Shown piece by piece: positions 10,415 through 21,520 of a stretch of 31,434 nucleotides of DNA. Each line of letters begins with the position of its first letter. The first letter of the stretch is position 1. Under the pieces are notes generated by a model, which had not been told where the DNA came from, searched no databases, and saw only the letters and a list, made by a program, of their open reading frames with translations. The DNA lies in NCBI RefSeq assembly GCF_008831285.2, contig NW_022205104.1, forward strand, positions 1 to 31,434, in the 5' to 3' direction. Source of the stretch: Nymphaea colorata. Lineage: Eukaryota; Streptophyta; Magnoliopsida; Nymphaeales; Nymphaeaceae. The position numbers and the translations under genes were made by a program.

Positions 10415-12046
10415 GATCCTCTTCCCATCTCTTCGAAAAAATTAGAACCCATTGTCTTTAGCTACAATTTTATCTTCGTCTCGATCTTTTATCTTCCTTT
10501 CATTTTATCATTATTAGAACTACTGATGACTGCTTCGACGTTATCGATGATGTTTTTCTTAGAACCGAATGTTTGGTTTGAAGATTCGAGACTTCCACGA
10601 GCAAACTATCGATTGTTTTGATCACGTTGCAGCTTCTGCTCCTTGAGATATCTTAGCTGGGCCTACTTTTTCATTATCTTTACAGTATCTACTGACGTTG
10701 CTCGGGTATAAATGTCGGGAAAACGACGCTTTTCTTCAGTATTCTTTATATTTATCTATACGAATTCACTGGCAAATTTTTTTCTGTTTGAAAAATGTCT
10801 TTCTATTTTGGAACCAAGCCCTATTCCGCGTTGTTTACATTATCCTTTTGCCGTCTGTATATGCTTCTTGATTTCGGATTTAAAGACTCACGTTTGGTGG
10901 AGCGTTTACTTGCCTATTATTTACTCTTGGAAGGAGAGACCTTGTTAATCTTCACTGCAATGTTTTTAGTCTCTTAGATTTTGCTCTTTACTGGTGATAT
11001 CTTCTTTTCGAACATCAATTACGCTTCCAAATTTTTTACTTAACGGGTCTCTTATAGGCTACTGGTGCAGGAATATCTTTAATTTCGGGTAATTTCTCCA
11101 AGTAAGCTAAAATTTGGGATTGATTATGTTTATTCCTTCCATTAAGTTACGTGTATATCCTTCTAGATTCTGATTATTTATTTCCAATGAAGATATCCTC
11201 GAGCATTTGCTCCTTATTGACATCCATAACTTCACAAAGACTTTGCACGTATCTTTTCATTCTCTTCATTTAAAGTTTCTTTAATTTTTCTCTTTGTTTT
11301 TATTCATGCTTAGTAAATTTTATTCTGATTTATTTTTCACTGTGCATCGAAGGGGCCTCTTTCTTGATGATCTTTACTGAGGCTATGGAGATAGATTCCG
11401 ACCGATCGACATGTTACTTGCTCATATGTTCCTTATTCGACAGTTATTTGATGTATAATTTGCGATAAAAGGCTTACTTTAGTCCTTATAAGCTCTTGCA
11501 ATCACTCAATTCTATGCAATTCGCAATTTCCCTCAAACGTTCAGCCTCGATGTGTATCTTATGATGCATGAACCTTGAGAATATCTTGATCATATGACTA
11601 GGACGACAACTGATATTGTCATTCGAAGCTCTCAAGCATGTTGCTTTGAATCTATTAAAAATGAGAGAATAATACTCTATCGGCTCTTTCAGAGATTCAA
11701 ATCCAAACTGTGCAATTTCCACTATTCTAACCGCCACCCTTCTCATCAAGAGTATAATCGAATCCGTGCAAGAGTACATATGCTCGTACCTGGTACAGAG
11801 CTAAAGGTCCATATCTTGCTGTGATTGCTAGATTGAAAGTTTTTCCTGAATGTATGTCTTAAGTTTGCAGAGTTAGTCATGGATAAAGATCTCATCTGCA
11901 ATTTAATTCCATCGCGAATTTATTTTATTGTTGTACTCGAAGAACTTTCGATGCTCTTCTTCTCTTTGCTTGATACGCTTGATAAGATATCCGAGGTCGC
12001 TCTCAAGCCTTTACTCATTTGCCTGCGCAGTAATACCTTTATCCAT
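10396..12046 (-). CDS. Unidentified helical protein, about 550 residues
   Basis: The ATG at 12046 lies 31 bases downstream of the SART1 stop on the same strand. It opens a 343-codon uninterrupted frame (12046-11015) with TAA/TAG as sense: helical, with coiled-coil-like N-terminus (ESDLGYLIKRIKQREEEHRK), a central SLKEPIEYYSLIFNRFKATC and ESLCEVMDVNKEQMLEDIF. A frame change near 11020-11070 leads into a basic Ser/Lys-rich part (VKINKVSPSKSK) and another near 10690 into a C-terminus QLRYLKEQKLQRDQNN and NIIDNVEAVISSSNNDK, ending at TGA 10396-10398. The C-terminal two segments look genuinely coding but their junctions are unresolved. No family recognised. Confidence 0.6.
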
Positions 12047-12076
12047 GGCACAATATTTATATTTATTATAAACTGA

Positions 12077-13479
12077 TCATTTCGCAGCCTTGCCTCCGAT
12101 GTTTAGTACCATGTGAGCGTCTCCTGACTTCATTTGATGCTTCTACAAGAGTTACAGAAGCTGGCCACCGGAGTTTTGGCGTTATTTTGCACGGATCTCT
12201 TATAACTCTCGCCTTTTCCTTATCTAAATCTTGTTCTTGCTTGGACCTTCACCGTGGAACTTGGCGCACATATATCTGTAGGCTTCTTTGGGTTTCATCT
12301 GCTGGCCACTTGCGTTTCTATACTAAAGCTTAATCCTGTCATTAGGATCATTATAACTCATCTATTTATCGTTGTATCGACCCACTTGCTATTATCTACC
12401 GAGAAGACCATTCTCCCTCAAATAGGACAATGCATCCGTCAAGCCGGTTCCAAGTTCTTTATCCTCCAAAAATTGAACCTATTCTCTCATCTTTTAGAGT
12501 TCTTATGCGGTAAGTTACTTGAAAGTTTCAGGCAATTCTTACTCTTTCGGCTTGCTTAGGCGCTCAGAAGGAAGACGCATGTGAACAACTGATGCTGTGC
12601 CTGATATTGCTTATCTTACTTATACATTTTTTGTTTGGCGAGCCGACTAACTGGATTTATAAGCGATAGGATTAAGCTAAATTTCCACAACTTTTTGATT
12701 GTCATTGTGGTTATCTTCATCTTCCTCTTTGATAGCTGCAAGAAGGTCGTATTTTTGTTATCTTTACCTTTCAGCTTTTTTCCTGGATTGTTGAATTGAT
12801 TTCATCAGTAAGGATTATTACTCATCAAGACCTGCTATTTAACGATGCTCTTTATCTCATTATCGGCGAATCTTTTCTTTCTAAGGACGTCCAAAGAGGC
12901 ATTGATGATCTCGTCGACCTATAATTCCCGTTTGAGCGTAGGAGCATTATCCTCTGCGGTTTAATCCAAAAAGTTCAAAAGCTATTTGGATGATTTTTTA
13001 GACTCAACTTTTTTGGATTTGGATGTATACTAAGAGTTGAGCTTATTGGTTATGGTGTCACTTTCTGCATAGTCTTCACCAAGAGCTTTCTTCTTCTTGG
13101 GTTTTCTAAACTTGATAGTTCCGCCCTCCTCCATCTCGATGGTAGTTGGTTTGTACGAGTAGTCATTATAATGAGGTAAAATATCCGACACTCCTTCGTT
13201 TTTAGCCTATAGGTGACTACTAGCAGCATCCGCAATGTTCTTCAGTTTAGATTTCAACTCTGAGTTATACTTAGCTTCATTGGCTTCCTGAACCTCTTCA
13301 TTCTGGAGAATATCTTCATCTTCATCGATATTCCCATCCACGAGGATCGGCCTATCCTTCAGGGTGAGGATAATTTGGTCCTCCAGCTCGTCATAGTCAT
13401 GTGCAATTTTAATTTTTTTGTTCATTCGGCTTTCTATTATAAAATAAAAGAGCTTTCCCTTCACTTCTACAATAATCAT
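12077..13479 (-). CDS. SART1: SART1 / Snu66, U4/U6.U5 tri-snRNP protein
   Basis: Homologue of the SART-1 family, a tri-snRNP component needed for spliceosome activation. N-terminal marks are ELEDQIILTLKDRPILVDG (family EGKEVILTLKDxxVLD) with an acidic stretch, then EGVSDILPHYND and an EEGGTIKFRKPKKKK block (family basic KFKKxKxRxK region). C-terminal marks are TGLTDALSYLRENGLL (family GLxAALxLLxxKGLL) and IKLEYRNASGQQMKPKEAYR followed by KFHGEGPSKNK (family KIEYVDExGRxLTPKEAFR and FHGKGxGKxK). A 23-nt intron at 12821-12843 turns the interval into one 460-codon frame (459 residues and TGA), shorter than animal SART1. The TAG at 12323-12325 is at the conserved Glu of K-L-E-Y. The start could also be the internal Met of MNKKIKIAHDY. 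Confidence 0.92.
12821..12843 (-). other. 23-nt intron in SART1
   Basis: Starts GTTAAATAGC and ends TTGATGAG. Excision joins DNEIKSI to EESLLMKSIQQSRKKAERER, giving one frame across the whole gene. Confidence 0.7.
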
Positions 13480-13538
13480 AGGCAGTTATCCCACCCTTTA
13501 CCGTCATTAACTTTTAAAAGTAGTTATAATTATCATTC

Positions 13539-14095
13539 ATGTTTTCAAAAACAAACTAAAAGGGCGAAAAAAAGAAGATCATCGTCCCCGAGTTGAAAAG
13601 TAGAGAGAATAGTAAGGGTCGGCCGACCAAACGAGATTTTATAGATTATAATGATTACGATACAGACCAGAAAAAAAATCTAAACCAAAGCCAATCGTTC
13701 GACGAGATGAAATAAATCATGTCCAATTGCAATCACTGCAAATCCAAAATCTCCCAATTCGTCACAAAAAACCCTCACACATGCATGAAAAAGCCATTCA
13801 GACCATACACAAACCGTTCCTTATCGATCTCATAGAGGAAAAAGTGGAAAATATTTGCAGGCAAAACACAAAATTAAATCGAATTCTCGAGTAACGCGAA
13901 GAGTAGCTCTTGTAAAGACAGCAAGAAATCAATTAAATTGAAGATAAATTCACCAGCATCTTGCTGAGCCTATCCCAAGAAATCGCATTCAATCGTCGAC
14001 GTGGGGTCTAATGGCATGAGCTAAAAAGATCAATCAATTCAGACAGTGACACTCCGGCGTATCTGAAGGCCCTCAACTTCTAAAACGAGGTCTGA
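13539..14095 (+). CDS. Small coiled-coil protein with a Cys-x2-Cys site
   Basis: From the ATG at 13539, 59 bases from the divergent SART1 start, a Lys-rich N-terminus (VPELKSRENSKGRPTKR) leads to a CNHCKSK pair. After a one-base frame change at a run of six A near 13775, a coiled coil follows: AIQTIHKPFLIDLIEEKVEN, LNRILEEREEQLLERQQEIN and LLSLSQEIAFNRR, ending at TGA 14093-14095. Without the frame change the first frame would end at TGA 13965-13967 after 142 residues. Length is about 185 residues. No family recognised; the strongly charged heptads become regular only when TAA/TAG are Glu. Confidence 0.6.
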
Positions 14096-14135
14096 GGCCC
14101 CTGATTAAATATTTTTAGCATGATATAATAAATAA

Positions 14136-16093
14136 ATGTAAGATGATGAAGGCTTCGATAACAATTAAAAAGTGTAATTAGTAGACTTTAACTACCGGCC
14201 CGTGTCCATCCAACACGAAATAAAACGAAATCCGCATGCCCAGCCACGCTCCAAGGAAAGCTGGCAAGAAGTGGACAAGTATCTGCCCATTCGCGATGAA
14301 CTCAGGTAGGAGTATACCCATTCCCTAATCACCAAATAGCAACAAAACGTAGTCTTCAATAATTACAATCACGAAGTGGCCATACAGGAGCATCAGATTC
14401 TCTTCGAAACCAATTTTTAAAGTAGCAACCTGGAAATTGCCATCAAACGCAAATATTTAGAATATTAACTCTATATGAGACCAGATACCAATACCAACTC
14501 ATATTTTCAGTGGTTTTATTTTAAAGTCAAATGCTCAAAAGCCAAAAAAAATGTAACTTTTACAATCAAAAATTTTGTCAAAAGCACCATGCTCTATACC
14601 CAAGGCCTAAACCTTTTTATAAAACAAGCAAAGATAACAATCCAGCCTATCATCACTTTCAACTGATGTAATATACGGAATGCGTGACTGATGGTTTTTT
14701 AACCTAAAATTTAACTATGAGTTTCAAGTCGATGGTGAAAAGTGGAGTTTTGCTGCCAACCTCCTTATCCATACTCGAGGATCATCTAAAAGATAGAGTC
14801 ACTTCCAGCAGAAAAGGCAACATTATGTAAATCCCAACTTGGCAAAAAGGTTCCCTACTTGATTTTCAACTAGTAGAAGTAAACTAAGGCTGTCGTGATC
14901 GCATCGCTCGGCAACACCCAGGAGAAACCATTGGAAGTTGGATGATGTAGGGTTTTCTTAACAAACTTCAATAAGGCCTATCGGAGTCTATTTTGTGGAT
15001 TGTCGTGCCTATGCTGAATGTTGATGGAGTGATCCTGGGAAATACGAGGACGGGAATCGCTGGATTCGACTATAATCGGTATTGGAGTTTCGAATAGATC
15101 CAAAAGAAATAAAAATACTTCCTTAACTCATATCTATGCTGGCTATCTTGAAACCATAAGAAGAAAACATTCAAGAAAACCAAAGATGTTTTTGGATTTC
15201 CATGGGCATTCATCACAATCAAATGTTTTCTCCTATGGTCCTCCTCATGATTACGGAACTGAAAACTTTATCCTGAGTAGAATTTTTCCATAACTTCTAT
15301 CAAGAAAAATGAAAATTTCAGTCTAGAGCAATCCTCATATATCATAAAGCAAGATAAGAGAAATACTGCACGAAGCATGCTTTATAACTACTTTGGAGTC
15401 CCATTTTCCTACACAATTTAAGGCAGTTTTGGTCTTATGCGTGGTAAAAATGTAGGCGTTGATGAATTCATCAAAATTGGCTAGGATATTGCTTCTACTT
15501 CCCATGATTTTCTTTGCAATTTCGTCCTCAAATAAAAAGGCAGCTAATTCTACACAATGGCTTCACTCATCAAAGACAGATTCAAGTAAAAAGGAGACCT
15601 TGGATAGTAATATGACTCTGATAGCGAGGCGGCTCCAACACAAAAAAAGAAAGAATCAGATACTAAATTTTCCAATACTCGATCATAAATGAGAGAAAAA
15701 AGTCGGCATGGACGACCAAGGGTCCCAACTGATATCTCAGTTTCTTATCATAAGGACAGCCAAGACGAAAATAACAGCTTTCAACTCTTCAAAATCTAGT
15801 AAAGTAGTCCTCAGCGAAGATATATAAGACATGATGGGAAGCGAAATTAAACCTAAACTACCATATCCAAAGGCCATAGGACCAGTTTCTTGCCGAAACT
15901 AAAGGACACATTGACATCACGACAAAAAATGAAGACCACATAGCAAAGATAAGAAAAATAGGAAATCTCAACAGCTGTTACGCCATAAAACGCTCCTATG
16001 ATGAATATAAAGGAGATCCAGAAGCATTTATTTCGCCTTAGGAACAGTCGGATCGGTAAAAAGATTCTAATCATCAATGCCTATGGCATTTGA
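14136..16093 (+). CDS. Cytosolic carboxypeptidase (CCP/AGBL, M14 family)
   Basis: A tubulin-deglutamylase type zinc carboxypeptidase. The N-domain shows ILFETNFESSNLEIAI (family FxSxFESGNLxxA), MRPDTNTNSYFQWFYFKV (QWFYF), PPYPYS, and LGKKVPYLIF. The catalytic domain has ARQHPGETIGSWMMEGF with the zinc-binding H-P-G-E, VVPMLNVDGVILGNTRTGIA, FDYNRYW, LDFHGHSSQSNVFSYG with the third zinc His, and NTARSMLYNYFGVPFSYTIE with the catalytic Glu. Both the motif Glu (14418-14420) and the catalytic Glu (15419-15421) are written TAA. Such enzymes remove glutamates from tubulin tails and matter for cilia. The last 730 bases, including a basic disordered tail, form one frame to TGA 16091-16093. Upstream of 15300 several single-base frame changes occur within conserved motifs without introns, so the sequence probably has indel errors there. 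Confidence 0.93.
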
Positions 16094-16191
16094 TCATTTT
16101 TTACTATCTATTCTCACTAACAAAGCAAATATCATGATTATGATTATAGTATTTATTTACTAACAAAAACACAGTTAAATTCAAATCGTCA

Positions 16192-17799
16192 ATGATCAAT
16201 TTCAACGAAATCATAGGACCCATCGAGCAAGCAATCGTCAGATGGGTTCAATGCTACCCATTAACAGTCCCAGTCCACGCTCTTGAAGATCTTACCAATG
16301 CGGAACACTTTATCTTCTTCTTGAAAAAAGTTCCCTATTTGCAATTCGCAGAGCCATACCTATAAAGCAACTACAATGAGCTCACTTTAAGCGAAAGGAT
16401 AGGCAGAATGAAGTCAGTCGGAAGGAGCATCATCACATACTATAAGCGTTCGATGATGAAAGATATGGGAGAGACACACTTCAACTATGCTTAGATGTGT
16501 ACAGGAAACAAAGAAGAGCTCATAAGGCTAATCATTATGTTCATGGGCATCATCGTCACCAATAATCAAACTTTGCAGGAAATTGAGGAGTATATAACCA
16601 CTTCAAAGTAGGAAAGCACAGCCTATATGAAGATTATGGTATAGTATGCTAAGAAAATGTCAGAAAATGATCAAGAAGATAGCGATTCGCCCATCAAACG
16701 GCAAAAGAGGTTGATTACGAGGTTGGAAATACTCGAAGAGCAGGTATAATATTATGAGGAATATACGAAATAACTTGAAGGAAAAGTTGAACAATTGGGA
16801 GATGAGCTTGAGAAGAATCAAAGAATTGCGATTGAGAATAGGGCAAGATCCACAGAAATGCTGAAAAGGATTGAATAGCTTTAGTCCAGCAACTAAGAAT
16901 TACTCAGAGAAATCAGCAAAAAGACAGCTAATGAAGACCTTTTGAATGCAAAACTCACAAAAAATAGACAACTAGCTGACGAAGCCATGAATAAGCTTCT
17001 TCAAGATGTTGAAAAAGCAAGAGAATAGACTATCTACTACAAAAAATCAGTCCAAAAATATGAGCAAGTTGATGCACTCAACAAGGAGCTTTCCAATACA
17101 AATAGTGAACTTATGAGATAGCTTCAAGCAGTAAAAGCAAAATATGAAAAATGCATCGAAAATTTGCATAAAAAAGATATCGAATTATAGCAGACAAACA
17201 GAATGAACAATGACCTATCGCTTGAGAACGATAGCTTGAAGGTAAGGATATAACTCATCTAAAAATCATTCACGAATAATCGATCAATTCACTTCTCACC
17301 ATAACAGAAGTCAATGGTGATACATAACCCTCTTTCCTTGTCTACCACATCAAACCAAAACAATTTCGCATGGTTCAACTTTAGATAAAGAGAAATGGAT
17401 ATGAATAGCTCGCACAGAATGGGAGACAGTCTAACCCTTACTCTAAAATCTAATGATTCTTACTATTAAAATAAGCGAAATTTCATGGGATTCAAAGAAA
17501 ATAAATAAAATGAAATGAACAATGCCAACATAACCTATTTGCCTTAGTAATCTCAATGCAACCTGAACAACATCGCCGAAGAGAAAAGCTTTGAGCTTGA
17601 TATGGATCAAGTTAATACCTTGATGAAATTTAAATAGGAAAGGGACTTTTAGTTCGAGTTTTCAATCCAAATGATTACCGAAATCTACGATTATATGGAA
17701 AGTCTCAGGAAGGAGTTGAAGAGATATCAACTTAAGGAAGCAAAACAAATGAAAAGAGAGTTAGCCTTCAAGCAAAAAGTAAATGCAATGTTCTCATGA
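16192..17799 (+). CDS. HOOK-domain coiled-coil protein, probable dynein adaptor
   Basis: One uninterrupted 536-codon frame (535 residues) with many TAA/TAG sense codons and TGA at 17797-17799. Residues about 5-150 resemble the N-terminal HOOK domain: VRWVQCYPL, ALEDLTNAEHFIFFLKKV (family ALxDLTNGxxxAxxLxxI), GRMKSVGRSIITYYKRSM (family xxNLKKVLxxIxxYYxExL) and NKEELIRLIIMFMGIIVTN (family DPxELxRLLQLILGCAVxC). A coiled coil follows from about residue 165 to 360 (EEQVEYYEEYTKELEGKVEQ), then a Ser/Asn-rich linker and a short C-terminal coil. HOOK proteins link dynein-dynactin to cargo through the domain's light-intermediate-chain binding surface. The ATG at 16192 is the only upstream Met and lies 98 bases after the carboxypeptidase stop on the same strand. 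Confidence 0.83.
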
Positions 17800-17982
17800 T
17801 AGTCTTTTCTTACTTTGTCTTTGTTATCTAATCAGTATCTCTATAATCTTAGAAAAATGATAATATTATGCATGATCATCTCTTTTTCTTGATCTGCAAG
17901 GCTGGAGAAGCGTGCACATTCCTGGCGCTTCCAAGGTCTTTACTTGATTTAAGTTGGATTTCATTTAAACTTCCTGATTTTT

Positions 17983-20252
17983 TCAATAAATCAAGAGCCC
18001 GACTAGGCTCAGGAGACTTCTTTTGGCAAAATCACGCTTACTAAAGTCAGTACTTTCTTTTAAATCGCGAAGCTGTTTAGCCTTGCTTCGATCCTTTTGA
18101 GGGCTTTGACTTTTGTTTTGCTTAAGAGTGATTGAATTCTTCAAAAAAGTCTTGCTTTTTGACAAGCTTTTTTTATCAATATTCTTCATGGATAATTGCT
18201 TAGAACTTGATAGCTCTTTTTCGCTTCGATCCGTAATGATTCGTATATCATTAATTTTGCCAAGCGTGATCATCTTGCTACTGCTCATTTTCTTCATAGT
18301 TTTGTCTTTTTGAGCATTAAGATCCGTTTAAAATCGAGAAAAAGAAGAAGAATTGCCTAGCTTCCTTGATCTTTATGACTTTTCTTCATTCTACTGTATC
18401 TTTTTCTTGTTAGTTTTCTTGAAATCAAAGACAGTTCCCTATGACTTTTAAGGCCTTTCAGCTTCAGCCTTAACATTTATAATGATTTCTTCATTCTAAT
18501 CTGTGTAGTATACACTATCCTTGCGATATGTGTTCGGTGCAAGTATGTCTTTATGCGAAGTTCTGACTGATTCTAAAGGAATTATCATTTATCCATCATC
18601 GAAACTGGCATTATTCTTGCTCAACCTCCTCACATAAAGTTCTGAGTATTCTGCGATGGAGTTTTACTCCTATATGATGTTTAAATTATTCTTATAATGC
18701 TTGTGATAATTGACCACCAGATGACTTACGAATGCAGAGTTTTATTTGATGTGTTTGCATACAACTTCGATAGATTTCAAATGAAAAATCTCAGATTTTT
18801 GAAGTTATTCTTATTTCTTCTTTGTTTCCACCCTCAAGAAGTTAGAATCCTTATCTTTTGATTTTGACTTCTTTTCACCTCCTTGTGTGTCTTCTTCTTC
18901 CAAAAACCTGAGTTAAATAGATAGGGAAAAGTAAGTGACTGAGAGCAGGATAATCTTTATATCATGATGATTACTTTCTAAAGGATATTCCTGTGATTGA
19001 ACTCAAAGATAAGGTTATCATAGTCACTAAACTCAAGATAATTGATAGGAGTCATAAACATAATCTTAGCTATAGTGAATTCCTCAATCCAACTTTGGTT
19101 ACGTTTGATTCCCAATAAATTCCTTTCAGAATTTGCCTTTTTCGCTTCTTAAGTCTCTATCGGTTAGCTTGCATCTTCATATTGGCACTTTTACTGAAGG
19201 ATTGTCTGAGCATTTTGATGTTATTTTACGGGTTGCTTTTCCAGTAATAAATCTTCGATTTCACATCTTTCATCTCAGTCTGTATCTGAGAGTAACTGCT
19301 ATCGATAATCTAGCTGTAAGTCTGCATTTTTATCAATTCCTGAAGTATATTTCTTGCATTCAAAAGTACACTATAGGAAAATTATATCTTATCCCCACCT
19401 ATTGCTTTCGATGATTCTATCTTCTTCGAGCTTCCTTTCTTCTCCTGGTGTGACTCTTTCTTCGCGATTTGCTTATTACATTCGTCATATCCCCTTTTAA
19501 AGAGTTGCTTCAGCTCACCTGTTATATCCACTGCTATTTTCAGCGCTTTTTTATGTCTAAATCAATGATGAGATTACTCTCCGATTTGCGAGAGGACTGC
19601 ACAGTATTGCAGCAAGGATTTGACGAGTATGGTCTTGAGCTTGAACCAATGTTTATTGGTATTTTCGTGTAGGGATAGGCTTCCACTGGCTTTTAGACTC
19701 TCCTGGAGTGCTCCCTTGGTCAGGGCAATAAATTTTTCGAGGAGGGGGATGCATTCATCGAGATTCCATTGCCTGCATATCGACTCATTGACTTTTGAAA
19801 CGCAGCGGCCAGGTTATAAACGATCACCAGCTCCAATTTCTTGTCGTATTCTTTCTTGTTTTGCTTCAAAAACTATGTACCCGCATACGTACATTCACCT
19901 TCTACATCAAAAGTCGCAACTTGTTGATACCTTCCTCGAATTATTCCTTGCGGATAAAGTCATCGGCAATAAGCAGCATTTGGTTGTATTTTATTATTGG
20001 GTCAACTATGGCTCCTGGACGCTGGGGTTTGATGATTCGCTTTAGCTGGTATTGGAATATTTATTCCGGTGGTGATGGCTTGAGTAGGGGAAATGGCTCA
20101 TTGGGTTTATTAAATATTATGATCTGAGAAGGAAATCGTGACTTGTCCTTTGAAACGCCATCCAATTGGCAATAAAACGAAATAAAAGATTGAAGAATAA
20201 AGAAAAGCTGGATGGAAACATATACAAATACTGGCAATAAAATTATCACCAT
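17983..20252 (-). CDS. TPR-like helical protein with five micro-introns
   Basis: With introns at 19873-19892, 19773-19792, 19557-19577, 19083-19102 and 18955-18974 removed, the interval is exactly 723 codons in one frame ending at TGA 17983-17985. The N-terminal half looks like tetratricopeptide repeats: IADDFIRKEEFEEGINKL, LVIVYNLAAAFQKQWNLDEC, LLQYCAVLSQIGEHKKALKI and FSYSVLLNARNILQELIKM. The middle is helical with an acidic stretch, and the C-terminus is Lys/Ser-rich (SLSKSKTFLKNSITLKQNK). I cannot place it in a named family. The start is uncertain: the first in-frame ATG (20252) gives a hydrophobic N-terminus and overlaps the neighbouring stop (ATGGTGA), so the true start may be further in. 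Confidence 0.72.
18955..18974 (-). other. 20-nt intron in TPR-like gene
   Basis: GTAATCATCATGATATAAAG on the minus strand; restores the frame after FNHRNILEK. Confidence 0.7.
19083..19102 (-). other. 20-nt intron in TPR-like gene
   Basis: GTAACCAAAGTTGGATTGAG on the minus strand; joins KGIYWESN to EFTIAKIMFMTPINYLEF. Confidence 0.75.
19557..19577 (-). other. 21-nt intron in TPR-like gene
   Basis: Starts GTAATCTCAT, ends GATTTAG. It contains an in-frame stop (TGA) if retained; excision joins CAVLSQIGE to HKKALKIAVD within a TPR-like repeat. Confidence 0.75.
19773..19792 (-). other. 20-nt intron in TPR-like gene
   Basis: GTCAATGAGTCGATATGCAG on the minus strand; joins VIVYNLAAAFQK to QWNLDECIPLLEKF. 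Confidence 0.8.
19873..19892 (-). other. 20-nt intron in TPR-like gene
   Basis: GTACGTATGCGGGTACATAG on the minus strand; joins KLRLLMEKVN to FLKQNKKEYDKKLEL. Confidence 0.8.
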
Positions 20253-21004
20253 AAAGCTTGAAATGAATGGTAAATTAAAGTTTCAAATTAAAAAAAGTAC
20301 GTAACCATCTTATTTTCATCATAAAAAGTCACAAAAACCTATGGATGAACCATCTAAAGTTATGTAAGTTATATAAAATGATCTAATGTATTACTATCAT
20401 TGCTCACATGTTATATTTCCTGATATAACTGTATTTCCTCTTGTATTCCTATATCATCCCATACGTACATCCATGAAATTAGGAGGAAAATTAATCGAAA
20501 TAGCCGGCGCTAGTTCTCCTTTCTCTTAAGATTCAATAAGTAATTTCTATTTTATTGATTTTTTACCGCATATGCCTATCTCTCCTTCTTGGTGCCGCCG
20601 TTGTGCTTAGATTTTATGTGCTGATTCATGGAAACAGATGAATGGTAGGCTAGCCTGCAGTCAGGGTATGTGCATTTGAACACGTGACCATTCCTTCTGA
20701 TGGTGTTCCGGTTCCTCCGGACTTTCTTTTTTCCATGTTTGGGTTTTAGCTTTTTCGGTGGCTCTCTAATCTCTTCTTCCTGATGGTTGCTGCTAGGTAG
20801 GAAGGGAAGAGTGGGAAGTAGTGGAGACAGGGGTTCTTGAAGAAGTGCTATCCTTTCCTGTAATGCGCTTTCCAGTTGTTGAAAAAGGGTCATGTTGGTT
20901 TCGGCCTGTTGATGGTACCTGCAGGCAAGAGTGGAGTATTAGTTTAACAGTTGGCTGTACATCATTTGCCAAGTGGTGGCCTGCTGGGGCTGATAATTCA
21001 TCAT
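20246..21004 (-). CDS. C2H2 zinc-finger protein, single finger
   Basis: From tandem ATGs at 21004 the frame begins MMNYQPQQATTWQMMYSQL, crosses a 30-nt intron (20919-20948) and continues YHQQAETNMTLFQQLESALQ, a Pro/Leu linker, a basic stretch (KKLKPKHGKKKVRRNRN) and one C2H2 finger in HVFKCTYPDCRLAYHSS and MNQHIKSKH: C-x4-C-x12-H-x4-H. Because TAG is sense, the protein does not end after the finger but runs on about 110 residues (ISWMYVWDDIGIQEEIQLY, MVHPEVFVTFYDENK) to TGA 20246-20248. Total 243 codons in frame. It is likely a nucleic-acid-binding nuclear protein. Its first exon with upstream flank is duplicated at 26632-27207, and antisense fragments resembling its finger occur in each array unit. 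Confidence 0.78.
20919..20948 (-). other. 30-nt intron in zinc-finger gene
   Basis: Starts GTTAAACTAA, ends TTGCCTGCAG, with a pyrimidine-rich 3' end. Excision links the Gln-rich first exon to the second in one frame. It is the longest intron seen here. Confidence 0.75.
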
Positions 21005-21401
21005 ATTCAAAATAATTATTAAAAATCTTACCAAAATAGGAATAATTGGTAAAAAATGAGAAAAGCAAAGCCTGATTTGAAATCTTCTTGACTAAGATCG
21101 GTATATTTCTTTGCGTTCTAGAAGGTATTACGAATGGATTTAATGAAACGTTCATTTTGTTTTGATTTAACATAAGTTTGAGGAAAATGTAAGTCTTATC
21201 GGGAAAAATACTATGCGAAAAAACTTTTTAGAACAATCTTTACCCAAAAAACTTCATAGATTCGAGAATCAAGACGTAGAAGGCTAAAGTTAATATGATT
21301 ATTGCTACGATAAGTTTGTGAAATGATATCTAAAGTAAGAGAGTATTAAGTAAGTTATAGTGTTCGAGATTTCTATATTTCCTTAACGTTGCACGAGCGA
21401 T
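21005..21401. promoter_or_regulatory. Divergent intergenic region, duplicated at 26689-27086
   Basis: AT-rich spacer between the zinc-finger start and the first array unit. It is copied with few changes at 26689-27086, where it again separates zinc-finger exon 1 from an EF-hand gene. No coding frame is evident. It should hold both promoters. Confidence 0.6.
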
Positions 21402-21520
21402 GCGCCGTTACTAGGTAGATAAATGTGTGATCTCTTATCTGAGAAGGGTGGGAAGGAACCCAATTCCAAACTTTGCTTTAAATTATTTGCTAATTTATTC
21501 TTAAAATCAAATCAACAAAA
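21402..21520 (+). promoter_or_regulatory. Shared leader upstream of EF-hand genes
   Basis: About 120 bases from GCGCCGTTACTAGG through GAGAAGGGTGGGAAGGAACC to the start codon. The same leader precedes all five EF-hand copies (also 22445-22564, 23638-23756, 24836-24955, 27087-27207) and is better conserved than the coding sequence, consistent with a promoter or 5' UTR. Confidence 0.55.

Noticed and set aside
12254-12559. 101-codon plus-strand frame with hydrophobic segments
   Set aside because: It is antisense to the SART1 C-terminal half.
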